The notes beneath the pieces are model-generated. The model made no database searches. It was not told the origin of the DNA and was given only the letters and a program-made list of their open reading frames with translations. Source: an uncultured Succinivibrionaceae bacterium (lineage in GTDB: Bacteria > Pseudomonadota > Gammaproteobacteria > Enterobacterales > Succinivibrionaceae). Taken from it: a stretch of DNA of 64,000 nt. The stretch is from positions 1 through 64,000 of the forward strand of contig CALXOV010000035.1 of the NCBI GenBank assembly GCA_944390105.1, read 5' to 3'. Both the position numbers and the translations under genes were made by a program. Shown here piece by piece: positions 35,385 through 42,513 of the stretch (its first letter is position 1; each line of letters begins with the position of its first letter).

Positions 35385-36068
35385 ATGACGCCGATTCTTG
35401 AGGCCATTGACTTGACCCGCACCTTTCAGGAAGGCTCCATCACCACAGCCGTGCTCAAAGGACTGTCGCTTATCGTCCCTGACCATCAGCTCACCGCGAT
35501 TATCGGCAAATCAGGTTCCGGTAAAAGTACTTTACTGCATATTTTAGGTACCTTAGATACTCCGACCTCAGGGCAACTCCTGTTTAAAGGCAAGGACATG
35601 CTCAAGCTCTCCGATAAAGCCAAAGCGCAGTTGCGCGCACAGCATTTAGGCTTTATCTATCAATTCCATCATCTGCTGATGGACTTTACCGCCCTTGAAA
35701 ACGTAGCGCTGCCTCTGCGCATTGCCAAGCTGCCTGTAAATACAGCTCAGCGGCGCGCGGCAGAGTATTTGGAGAAAGTCGGGCTAAAAGATAAGATGAA
35801 TTTTCGTCCTGCAGAATTATCCGGAGGTCAGCGCCAGCGCGTAGCCATTGCGCGCGCCTTATGTCCACAGCCAGATCTCATCCTAGCGGACGAACCTACC
35901 GGCAATTTAGATGAAGAAAATGCCGCCACTATCTTCGCTTTATTTGCTGACTTAGTGCGCAGCGAACAGCGCGCGGTAGTCATGGTCACTCATGACTTAG
36001 CACTAGCGCAGCGTTGCGATCACATCTTCAGCTTAGAAAACGGCAGCGGCCATTTTTTAACTCGGTGA
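35385..36068 (+). CDS. lolD: Lipoprotein-releasing system ATPase
   Basis: 227 aa ABC ATPase. Walker A IIGKSGSGKSTLLH (about residues 39-52), the LolD-type Q-loop segment FIYQFHHLLMDFTALENVALPL, signature LSGGQRQRVAIARAL and Walker B LILADEPTGNLD. AGGAGA precedes the ATG. Middle gene of lolCDE; 9 bp after lolC and 8 bp before lolE. Confidence 0.96.
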   Translation: MTPILEAIDLTRTFQEGSITTAVLKGLSLIVPDHQLTAIIGKSGSGKSTLLHILGTLDTPTSGQLLFKGKDMLKLSDKAKAQLRAQHLGFIYQFHHLLMDFTALENVALPLRIAKLPVNTAQRRAAEYLEKVGLKDKMNFRPAELSGGQRQRVAIARALCPQPDLILADEPTGNLDEENAATIFALFADLVRSEQRAVVMVTHDLALAQRCDHIFSLENGSGHFLTR

Positions 36069-36076
36069 GGCCCCGC

Positions 36077-37366
36077 ATGCACTTTCCGTTAAGTCTGCAA
36101 CTGGCACTGCGCTTTTACCGATCCAAGCGTAAAGCAGCACTGGCCAGCTTCATGTCCTTTGCCGCCACCGCCGGTATTGCAGTAGGCGTGCTGGCCTTAA
36201 TTGTCGGCCTGTCCGCAATGAACGGCTTTGAGCGCGAATTAAATGCGCGTGTGCTGGCAGTGATCCCTTCCGCGCAGATTAAAGCGCAGGCACCATATTT
36301 TCAGGACGCAGCTGGCTTTGCCGCACGTCTTAGTGCCCAACCTGGCATTGTAAGCGCGCTACCGGCCCTCGAACTTGAAGCCATTTTCAGCAATGGGCGC
36401 GATTTTGTCCCGGGACTGCTTTACGGGATTGAACCTGATAAGCAGCTTAGCGTCACCGCGCTACGCCCGTTTCTCTCCGCACCTTTAACTGCACTGCATT
36501 CTCAAGCAACAGCCAATCCCAGCTCCGCGCTTAACGTCATTTTAGGCAGCACAATTGCCAAACGCCTGCAGGTGCAGGCAGGCGACAGCTGCTATCTGTA
36601 TGTCAGTACCGCCGGCGCAGCAGAGAGCGCCGATGCGCAGAACTTTAAAGCGGATCTATTTAAAAGCCCGCAAATGTTACACCTGAATATCGTCGGCACT
36701 TTATCCATCGGCGGACAGCTGGATAATGCGCTAGGATTTACCGATCTTAAAGCCGTGCTGCAAGCGTTGCAGCTGCCTGGAGCCAATCAGATCCAGCTTA
36801 AAATTGATGATTTGCTAGCTGCCCCACAGATTGCCTATCGTGCAGCCGCCGCCGCTTTGCCGGAAGCCTGCTACGTCGACTCTTGGCTGTCAACCCAGGG
36901 CAAACTGTACCATGATATTCAAATGATTCGCGGCCTAATGTATTTGGCAATGCTTTTAGTAATGGCGGTAGCTTCATTTAATATCGTATCTACCTTAGTG
37001 ATGGCAGTCAGCGAGAAAAAACGCGAAATTGCGATTTTGCTGACCATGGGCGCGCCGCGCGCCTTAATTGTGCAGACCTTCTGTTTGCTTGGGCTATGCT
37101 TAGGGCTTAAAGGTACGCTGGTTGGCGCTGTACTCGGGACTGCAGCCGCTTTAGGTCTTACTCCACTGACGCGCTGTTTAGAACAGAGCTTTAATTTTAA
37201 ATTTCTCAATGCCGATATTTATTTTATTGATTTCATTCCCTCAAGCTTAGAGCCTGTTGACGTACTCCTCGTCACCTGCTGTGCCTTATGCTTAAGCCTG
37301 CTGGCCGCACTGTATCCGGCGTTGCGGGCAGCAAGACTACAACCTGCAGCCGAGCTTAACTCCTAA
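36077..37366 (+). CDS. lolE: Lipoprotein-releasing system permease LolE
   Basis: 429 aa. Four helices with a large periplasmic loop between the first and second. N-terminal LSLQLALRFYRSKRK and FMSFAATAGIAVGVLALIVGLSAMNGFERELNARVL are the LolC/E family signature; C-terminal TLYPALRAARLQPAAELNS equivalents are present. ATG 36077 is chosen over an upstream in-frame ATG at 36014 because the family begins here and 36014 lies inside lolD. GAGG lies 5 bp upstream of it. Confidence 0.93.
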   Translation: MHFPLSLQLALRFYRSKRKAALASFMSFAATAGIAVGVLALIVGLSAMNGFERELNARVLAVIPSAQIKAQAPYFQDAAGFAARLSAQPGIVSALPALELEAIFSNGRDFVPGLLYGIEPDKQLSVTALRPFLSAPLTALHSQATANPSSALNVILGSTIAKRLQVQAGDSCYLYVSTAGAAESADAQNFKADLFKSPQMLHLNIVGTLSIGGQLDNALGFTDLKAVLQALQLPGANQIQLKIDDLLAAPQIAYRAAAAALPEACYVDSWLSTQGKLYHDIQMIRGLMYLAMLLVMAVASFNIVSTLVMAVSEKKREIAILLTMGAPRALIVQTFCLLGLCLGLKGTLVGAVLGTAAALGLTPLTRCLEQSFNFKFLNADIYFIDFIPSSLEPVDVLLVTCCALCLSLLAALYPALRAARLQPAAELNS

Positions 37367-37595
37367 GCAAACCCGCAGATGCTGCGGCTCGGGCGCATCC
37401 GGCCGCAGAATAATAGTGTCACTCCACCTGCGCTCTACAGTAAAGATGCAATAACCGAGCACAGCTTAAGCACAGAAAAAGAGAGTTATAAGAAAAATTC
37501 CCAGTAGCTTAACTTGCAGGCTCCTGCGCACCTCCGCATAATAACTGCAGGCTACCGGCTATTCCCCGGGAACCCATTGATGGAGGATACAACTC

Positions 37596-38153
37596 ATGAC
37601 TACTGCTTTAGTCTGCTATGCCGATGGATCTGAAGATTTAGAAGTTACCGCAGCGGCTGATATCTTAGCCCGCGGCGGGATACAAGTTACCAAAGCTGCC
37701 GTTTGCCCACAAGGCCTACAGGTAAGCTTAGCTCACGGCACCAAGGTGATCTGCGATAAGAACATCGCCGACTGCAAAGACCGCTACGATGTTATCGTAA
37801 TCCCCGGCGGCTTAAAGGGGGCTGAAAACTGCCGCGACTGTCCTATTCTGCTGCAGCTGCTCCAAGCTCAGCAGCAGGATGGGCGCTACATTGCCGCCAT
37901 CTGTGCTGCGCCGGGCTTTGTGCTGGCTCATCACGGCTTTATTAACGATAAAGTTAAAGCCACCGGCTATCCTGGCTGTGCCGACAATATTAAGAACTAT
38001 TGCGCCGCTGGAGCAGTGGTGGATGAAGCTGCCAAAATCATCACCGGCAAAGGACCAGCTTTTGCGATGGAATTTGCCTTTAAGATTTTAGAGTGCCTGC
38101 AAGGAGCGGAGGTTACCGCACAAGTTAAGGCCGGCATGCTCTATAGCGCCTAA
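37596..38153 (+). CDS. yajL: DJ-1/PfpI family protein, YajL-like
   Basis: 185 aa. The nucleophile elbow is AAICAAPG with Cys103, and the partner Glu is in GSEDLE (Glu16), the DJ-1 pair. Family members protect against oxidative and glycation damage (chaperone/deglycase activity is debated). ATGGAGG lies before the ATG. A terminator follows, and 229 bp without genes precede it. Confidence 0.92.
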   Translation: MTTALVCYADGSEDLEVTAAADILARGGIQVTKAAVCPQGLQVSLAHGTKVICDKNIADCKDRYDVIVIPGGLKGAENCRDCPILLQLLQAQQQDGRYIAAICAAPGFVLAHHGFINDKVKATGYPGCADNIKNYCAAGAVVDEAAKIITGKGPAFAMEFAFKILECLQGAEVTAQVKAGMLYSA

Positions 38154-38190
38154 GGTAGCAGTTTAAGTCCAAAGACCCCCTTGGGGCTAC

Positions 38191-38227
38191 AGCAGACGGT
38201 GGCATAACGACCCCGCCTGCTTTTTTT
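38191..38227 (+). terminator. Terminator of yajL
   Basis: AGCAGACGG and CCGCCTGCT pair with one mismatch, followed by seven T. Confidence 0.85.
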
Positions 38228-38275
38228 AACTGCAAGCCGCGAACTTTCCCTTGCATGAGCAGGGGGCAGTTCATA

Positions 38276-40054
38276 CTAGACCCCTGTCAACGGTGCCAAA
38301 TGCCATGCGGTATTTTTTGCACAGTTTAGGCTGAATTGATGGAAGGCCGTCAAGGTACGGCGATGCCCGACGCTGACGATAATGCTGTGTGGCAGCGTAC
38401 TGCGCAGCAATTCGTAACAACGCTGTTCCGTAGGTTCATCTAAAGCAGACGAAGCTTCATCTAAAAACAGCAGCTGCGGCTTAATGATGAGCGCCCGCAC
38501 AAAGGCGACGCGTTGTTGTTCACCCAGCGACAGCATATGATCCCACAGATCCACTTCATCAAGCCGCGGAATTAAATGCGCAAGCCCTAAGGCTGCAAAA
38601 TAATGCTCGGTAAGTCCGCCCTGCTCTGCCCCCTGCGGATAGGCAGCCGCCTGACGCAGCGTGCCCTGCGGCAGATACGGACGCTGACTTAAAAACAGCA
38701 CTGTGCCGTCAGCAGGCAGCGTCACTGTACCTTGCGCATACGGCCAAATGCCGGCAATCGCACGCATTAAAGTCGATTTGCCGCAGCCGGACGGGCCGCG
38801 AATGAGCAGTGACTGCCCGGGCTCAAGCTTAAAGCTGATGTCGCGCGCCAGCACCTCATCATGCGCGGTACGCACCTGCAGCTTATCGGCAGTAAAGCCG
38901 CTGCCCTGATGGAGAGGCTGCAGGCAATTTAACTTTTCCGTCTGTTCCATGCCGTCATTGAACAAGGCCAAACGATCCACCACTGCTTTTAACGCCGCCC
39001 ATGCATTGAAATTATTAACCAAGGTGGACAGCGCGCTTTGCACATTGCCAAAAGCTGAATTGATCTGCATGATAGAGCCCATAGTAATGATCTTGGCAAA
39101 ATACAGCGGAGCGGCAATTAAAATCGGGAACAGCACTGCCGTCTGCGCATAGCCTAAGATTAAAAAGCCCAAGCGCTTTTGGCAGTTAATCAGCAGAATA
39201 TAGTTTTTTACCACAGCAGAAAAACGTTCACGCAAAGTTAAGTTTTCCTCATGCTGTCCTTGATAGAGCGCAATCGACTCAGCATTTTCACGCACACGGA
39301 TTAAGGAAAAGCGGAAATCGGCTTCATAGCGCTGCTGGCGAAAATTAAGCTTAACTAAAGGCTTACCCAAAAGAAAGGTTACTATCGTTCCCATCACGGC
39401 ATAGATTAAAGCGAGGTAGAACAGATAGCCATCTGGCAGATGCAACACGTAACCATTCCACAGCGTAAAATCTACTGCCGCCGACAAATCCCACAGTACA
39501 ATAGAGAAAGTCACCACCATCGCCAGATCCGTGGCAGTGCCTAAAAATAGGCTGATGGTCGAAGTGACGTACAGATTTAAGTCATCGGCAATACGCTGAT
39601 CGGGGTTATCCGTATGGCGATCCGTCAGCTGTAGCTTGTAGTAAGTGCTGTGTTCAAGCCATTCATTCATTACTTTACCGGTAAGCCAGCGCCGCCACTC
39701 AATTGCCAGCTTCGAGCACAAAAAGCTCTTATACACTGAAACCAAGACATGCAGCGAAGCAAGCCCCACGAAGATTAAAATCTGATGGCCAAAAGCGTCG
39801 ACATCGTACTGCTGAATGGTATCCCAAAATTCCTTGTACCAGGTGTTGATCGAGGTCGCAATGAAAATCGATCCGGCGGTCAGTGCAATAATAATCGCCA
39901 ACATCACCCACGCGCGCACGCTGTCACGGCTGGACCAAAAAGGGGTCAAAATGCGCCAGAAAGCGTGCATCGACATGCTAAGCGGCAGACTGTCTACCCG
40001 TCTGGCACTTAACTTAGCGCGTTCAGCGCGCTTAAACAGACTGAATTTAAACAT
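38276..40054 (-). CDS. YddA-type ABC transporter (fused permease-ATPase)
   Basis: 592 aa. N-terminal membrane domain of the SbmA/BacA-like family (WRRWLTGKVMNEWLEHSTYYKLQL and NPDQRIADDLN are hallmark segments, about residues 123-160), then an ATPase domain: Walker A IRGPSGCGKSTLMRA (about 422-436), signature LSLGEQQRVAFVRAL and Walker B LLFLDEASSALDE. Related to the YddA and peroxisomal ABCD type half-transporters; works as a homodimer. Substrate unknown, perhaps peptide or a long-chain compound. 10 bp downstream of the HAD gene, probably the same operon. Confidence 0.85.
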   Translation of the reverse strand: MFKFSLFKRAERAKLSARRVDSLPLSMSMHAFWRILTPFWSSRDSVRAWVMLAIIIALTAGSIFIATSINTWYKEFWDTIQQYDVDAFGHQILIFVGLASLHVLVSVYKSFLCSKLAIEWRRWLTGKVMNEWLEHSTYYKLQLTDRHTDNPDQRIADDLNLYVTSTISLFLGTATDLAMVVTFSIVLWDLSAAVDFTLWNGYVLHLPDGYLFYLALIYAVMGTIVTFLLGKPLVKLNFRQQRYEADFRFSLIRVRENAESIALYQGQHEENLTLRERFSAVVKNYILLINCQKRLGFLILGYAQTAVLFPILIAAPLYFAKIITMGSIMQINSAFGNVQSALSTLVNNFNAWAALKAVVDRLALFNDGMEQTEKLNCLQPLHQGSGFTADKLQVRTAHDEVLARDISFKLEPGQSLLIRGPSGCGKSTLMRAIAGIWPYAQGTVTLPADGTVLFLSQRPYLPQGTLRQAAAYPQGAEQGGLTEHYFAALGLAHLIPRLDEVDLWDHMLSLGEQQRVAFVRALIIKPQLLFLDEASSALDEPTEQRCYELLRSTLPHSIIVSVGHRRTLTAFHQFSLNCAKNTAWHLAPLTGV

Positions 40055-40064
40055 GACTTTAACC

Positions 40065-40904
40065 TTACAGCAGGCGCTCTAACATTAAGGCCACGCCGTC
40101 TTCATCACAAGATGCCGTCACTACATCAGCTAAGGCCTTAAGCTCAGGCGTGGCATTACCCATGGCAACGCCGAGCCCTGCAAGCTTAATCATTTCCTCA
40201 TCGTTTTCCGCATCGCCGATGGCAATAGCTTGCTGCGGCGCCAGCTTTAAGATGGAGCACAGCTGCGCAAGGCCGCTGCCCTTAGTGGACTTACCGGCCA
40301 CGAACTCAAGGAAATAGCTGTCCGTACGCATCACTGCAAAGTGCTCATAAATATACGGCGGCAAGCTTGCGCGCAGTTTATCCAGCTTTGCCGCCTCGCC
40401 AACGGCTATTGCCTTATAAATCGGTTCATCCTGTGGGAGGGTATTAAAATCCACTTCCACAAAGGGCGAGAGTGAATGATCGATTTCTTTTTGCGAATAC
40501 GGATTATGGTCTTCGACGAGCAGAGCCCGATCCTGACTGTAGGCATGCAGTTTAGCGCCGCAGGCATGCGCCAGCGCTGCAATTTCGCGCACCTCCCGTC
40601 CCGGGACGGTGACGGCGGACAATTCACGCCCCTGTCCTAAGATGCATACTGAGGCACCGTTGTAGCACACCGCATAGGTATGGTTAAGATCAATGCCGAT
40701 GCTGTCGGCATAGCGCATCACGCCGCTAGGGCAGCGTCCGGTTTCAATTACAATCGCCACGCCGCGGTGCTGCAGCTGCTGTAGCACCGCCTTAGTGCGC
40801 TGCGAAATAGTTTTATCGCGGCGCAGCAACGTGCCGTCCATATCGAGGGCAATCAGTTTATACGCATCAGGCTGCAGCACAAATTCATCGTAACGGTATG
40901 CCAT
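40065..40904 (-). CDS. Cof-type HAD phosphatase
   Basis: 279 aa, HAD-IIB superfamily. Nucleophile motif ALDMDGTLL (Asp21, Asp23), motif II VIETGR, motif III Lys in AGKSTKGSGL and motif IV IAIGDAENDEEM. YidA/Cof-like enzymes hydrolyse sugar phosphates and other small phosphates; substrate not predictable. First gene of a short leftward pair with the ABC transporter. A near-perfect CRP-type palindrome lies 61 bp upstream. Confidence 0.9.
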   Translation of the reverse strand: MAYRYDEFVLQPDAYKLIALDMDGTLLRRDKTISQRTKAVLQQLQHRGVAIVIETGRCPSGVMRYADSIGIDLNHTYAVCYNGASVCILGQGRELSAVTVPGREVREIAALAHACGAKLHAYSQDRALLVEDHNPYSQKEIDHSLSPFVEVDFNTLPQDEPIYKAIAVGEAAKLDKLRASLPPYIYEHFAVMRTDSYFLEFVAGKSTKGSGLAQLCSILKLAPQQAIAIGDAENDEEMIKLAGLGVAMGNATPELKALADVVTASCDEDGVALMLERLL

Positions 40905-40964
40905 ATTAATCTCAGTCTCAAATCAGGTTACAACCGCGCCCCGCAACGCCGGGGCAGTGCAGAC

Positions 40965-40986
40965 AAACGTGATTTATATCACGTTT
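40965..40986. promoter_or_regulatory. CRP-type palindromic site
   Basis: AAACGTGAT-TTAT-ATCACGTTT, a perfect 22-bp palindrome very close to the CRP consensus AAATGTGATCTAGATCACATTT; it also contains TGAT-N4-ATCA of FNR-like sites. It lies between the divergent HAD gene (61 bp) and cutC (141 bp) and could serve either. Confidence 0.6.
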
Positions 40987-41126
40987 TCACCAAGCACGCC
41001 ATAGCCTAGCGGCATTCCACGACTGGGCGGACGCTAAGTCTTAGGCTAAACTTTCCTTAAGACGCGCTAAATGCCCATAAGTTCACTTAGCGCCGGCTTT
41101 TTTCGGCTTAAGTAAAGGAGCGCTGA

Positions 41127-41894
41127 ATGTCCACTTATCTACTTGAAATCTGCGCCGGCAACCTGCAAAGTGCGGTTAATGCCGCTCAGGCCGGAGCCGC
41201 GCGCATTGAGCTGTGTGCAGCCTTGTCCGAAGGCGGACTTACCCCTTCATATGGATTGCTAAAAGTCTGCCGCGCTGCCGTGGGAAAGACTAAGCTTAAT
41301 GTCCTGATCCGCCCGCGCGGTGGCGACTTTGTCTACAGCCGCGCTGAGCTTGATATCATGCTACAGGATATTGCTGTGGCTAAGTGTTTAGGGGCCGATG
41401 GGCTAGTGCTGGGCTGCCTTAACGCTGATGGCACGCTTGATATTCCCGCGCTACAGGAATTGTTAGCCGCCGCTGCGCCGCTGCCGGTCACTTTTCATCG
41501 CGCCTTTGATCACTGCCGCGATCCGCAGGACGCACTGATGCAGTTAATTAAGCTGCCGGTGGCGCGCGTGCTAACCTCAGGGCAAGCGTCTAGCGCACTG
41601 CAAGGGACTGCCCTTATCGCTAAATTGCAGGCAGTGGCGCAGGGGCGCATCTGCATTATGCCCGGCGCCGGCATTAGTGCCGACAATCTTGCCGCCGTCG
41701 CCGCCGCTACCGGCTGCCGTGAATTTCATATGTCAGCTAAAACACGGGTAGGTTCTGCCATGCGCTTGCGGCACAATAGCCCCATTGTAGGCGGCAGCTG
41801 CCAGATTGATGATTACGATATAGACATCTCAGACCCCTCTGCCATTCAGGCAGCCCTTGCCGTGTTGCAGACGCTACCTGACGCTGCGCCATAA
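41127..41894 (+). CDS. cutC: CutC family protein
   Basis: 255 aa TIM-barrel protein historically linked to copper homeostasis; the real activity is unclear, and in E. coli the copper effect may be indirect. N-terminal LEICAGNLQSAVNAAQAGAARIELCAALSEGGLTPS, then VLIRPRGGDFVYS, VTFHRAFDHCRDP, RVLTSGQA and IMPGAGISADN are all CutC signatures. AAAGGAG precedes the ATG by 7 bp. It ends directly at the inverted repeat that also terminates the leftward small-RNA candidate. Confidence 0.93.
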   Translation: MSTYLLEICAGNLQSAVNAAQAGAARIELCAALSEGGLTPSYGLLKVCRAAVGKTKLNVLIRPRGGDFVYSRAELDIMLQDIAVAKCLGADGLVLGCLNADGTLDIPALQELLAAAAPLPVTFHRAFDHCRDPQDALMQLIKLPVARVLTSGQASSALQGTALIAKLQAVAQGRICIMPGAGISADNLAAVAAATGCREFHMSAKTRVGSAMRLRHNSPIVGGSCQIDDYDIDISDPSAIQAALAVLQTLPDAAP

Positions 41895-41930
41895 AAAAAA
41901 GGACTTCTAAGGGAACAACCTAGAAGTCCT
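41892..41930 (-). terminator. Terminator of a leftward transcript
   Basis: AGGACTTCTA / TAGAAGTCCT, perfect 10-bp stem (41900-41909 and 41921-41930), followed on the minus strand by eight T. On the plus strand only AAAG follows, so it chiefly stops leftward transcripts, although no leftward protein gene ends here. Confidence 0.85.
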
Positions 41931-42025
41931 AAAGCAACCACCTGATGTGTGAAATTGCGACATGCAAGGAGCAGCTTAAAAGAACACGTGGAAATCTTTT
42001 GTCTGCTAGTTAGCTTTAACTAACT
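41895..42025 (-). ncRNA. Candidate small RNA under operator control
   Basis: A roughly 130-nt leftward transcript is predicted from the promoter TTGCTA-17-TACACT (-35 at 42060-42055, -10 at 42037-42032) to the strong terminator at 41892-41930. One operator covers the -35 element and the other overlaps the expected start. The only internal open frame (MSQFHTSGGC..., 18 aa) lacks a ribosome-binding site. No gene lies downstream, so this is not an attenuator. Confidence 0.5.
42008..42025. promoter_or_regulatory. Operator AGTTAG-N6-CTAACT, site 1 at 42 kb
   Basis: Perfect arms with spacer CTTTAA. Overlaps the predicted transcription start of the leftward small RNA. A further AGTTAG half-site at 42028-42033 forms ACTAAC-TGTA-GTTAGT with its right arm, suggesting cooperative binding. 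Confidence 0.6.
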
Positions 42026-42031
42026 GTAGTT

Positions 42032-42060
42032 AGTGTACGCTATTTAAATTGAGTTAGCAA
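42032..42060 (-). promoter_or_regulatory. Promoter of the leftward small RNA
   Basis: Minus strand TTGCTA (42060-42055), 17 bp, TACACT (42037-42032). Flanked by operators on both sides, 44 bp centre to centre. Confidence 0.5.
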
Positions 42061-42069
42061 TAGCTAACT
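42052..42069. promoter_or_regulatory. Operator AGTTAG-N6-CTAACT, site 2 at 42 kb
   Basis: Perfect arms with spacer CAATAG (arms extend to AGTTAGC-AATA-GCTAACT). Overlaps the -35 element of the leftward promoter and is 30 bp from the -35 of the rightward small RNA. Confidence 0.6.
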
Positions 42070-42099
42070 AATAATTTTAAATGCAATTATTTCAATGTG

Positions 42100-42129
42100 T
42101 TAACAAAAATTGACTTTTTTCTTTACAAT
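42100..42129 (+). promoter_or_regulatory. Promoter of rightward small RNA 1
   Basis: TTAACA (42100-42105), 18 bp, TACAAT (42124-42129) in a very AT-rich stretch; start expected near 42136. Confidence 0.45.
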
Positions 42130-42135
42130 TTTTTT

Positions 42136-42263
42136 AAAAATTTTGGAACTTTTTGCTATCCCAGGGCTCTAAGTATCAGTTCCGCAAGGAACACGGAATT
42201 CATGTTTGCTTCTTCTGAATACCAAAATCCCATTACGCCAGGCCGCAGCGCCTGGCTTTTTCT
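42136..42263 (+). ncRNA. Tandem small RNA candidate 1
   Basis: About 125 nt ending in GCCAGGC-CGCAGC-GCCTGGC plus TTTTTCTT. Shares with candidate 2 (42382-42499) the blocks GGAACTTTT, CTCTAAG, CAGTTCC, TTCATGTTTGCTTCTTCTG, AAAATCCC and the terminator. A short frame MFASSEYQNPITPG... runs through it, but differences from copy 2 are mostly amino-acid changing, so conservation looks RNA-level. Class not recognised. Confidence 0.55.
42237..42263 (+). terminator. Terminator of small RNA 1
   Basis: GCCAGGC / GCCTGGC, 7-bp perfect stem, 6-nt loop, then TTTTTCTT. Confidence 0.88.
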
Positions 42264-42381
42264 TGCCCGTAAGGTGCACCCATCTCACACACCATCCGCC
42301 AATGGCATATAATATTTTATGAATAAAATCAAACAATAATTTTAAAATCGCCAATATTGAAAAAATTTTTTATCAAACGCA

Positions 42382-42499
42382 GGAACTTTTGACGGCAAGC
42401 GAACTCTAAGCTACAGTTCCGATGAGAACATCGATTTCATGTTTGCTTCTTCTGGATATCAAAATCCCGTTATGCCAGGCCACAGCGCCTGGCTTTTTC
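42382..42499 (+). ncRNA. Tandem small RNA candidate 2
   Basis: Paralogue of candidate 1, 237 bp further right. The 5' stem differs: CGAT-GAGAAC-ATCG replaces GTTCC-GCAA-GGAAC, while the TTCATGTTTGCTTCTTCTG single-stranded block and terminator are kept. Its promoter is unclear; TTGAAA (42357-42362) and TATCAA (42371-42376) are too close together. Confidence 0.5.
42474..42499 (+). terminator. Terminator of small RNA 2
   Basis: GCCAGGC-CACAGC-GCCTGGC followed by TTTTTCTTG; it also faces the end of tilS. Confidence 0.88.
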
Positions 42500-42513
42500 T
42501 TGTTTGCGTAAGC

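Noticed and set aside
42001-42069. TrpR-type operator
   Set aside because: TrpR sites centre on CTAG-type half-sites (ACTAGTTAACTAGT); here the arms are AGTTAG/CTAACT with a 6-bp spacer and no trp gene is nearby.
42136-42263. CsrB/C-type RNA-sponge
   Set aside because: A few GGA motifs occur in the first copy only (AAGGA, ACGGA) and are not kept in the second copy or repeated as in Csr RNAs.
42199-42312. Short protein MFASSEYQNPITPG... at 42199
   Set aside because: No ribosome-binding site, the frame runs through a terminator, and its paralogue differs by mostly amino-acid-changing substitutions; RNA-level conservation fits better.
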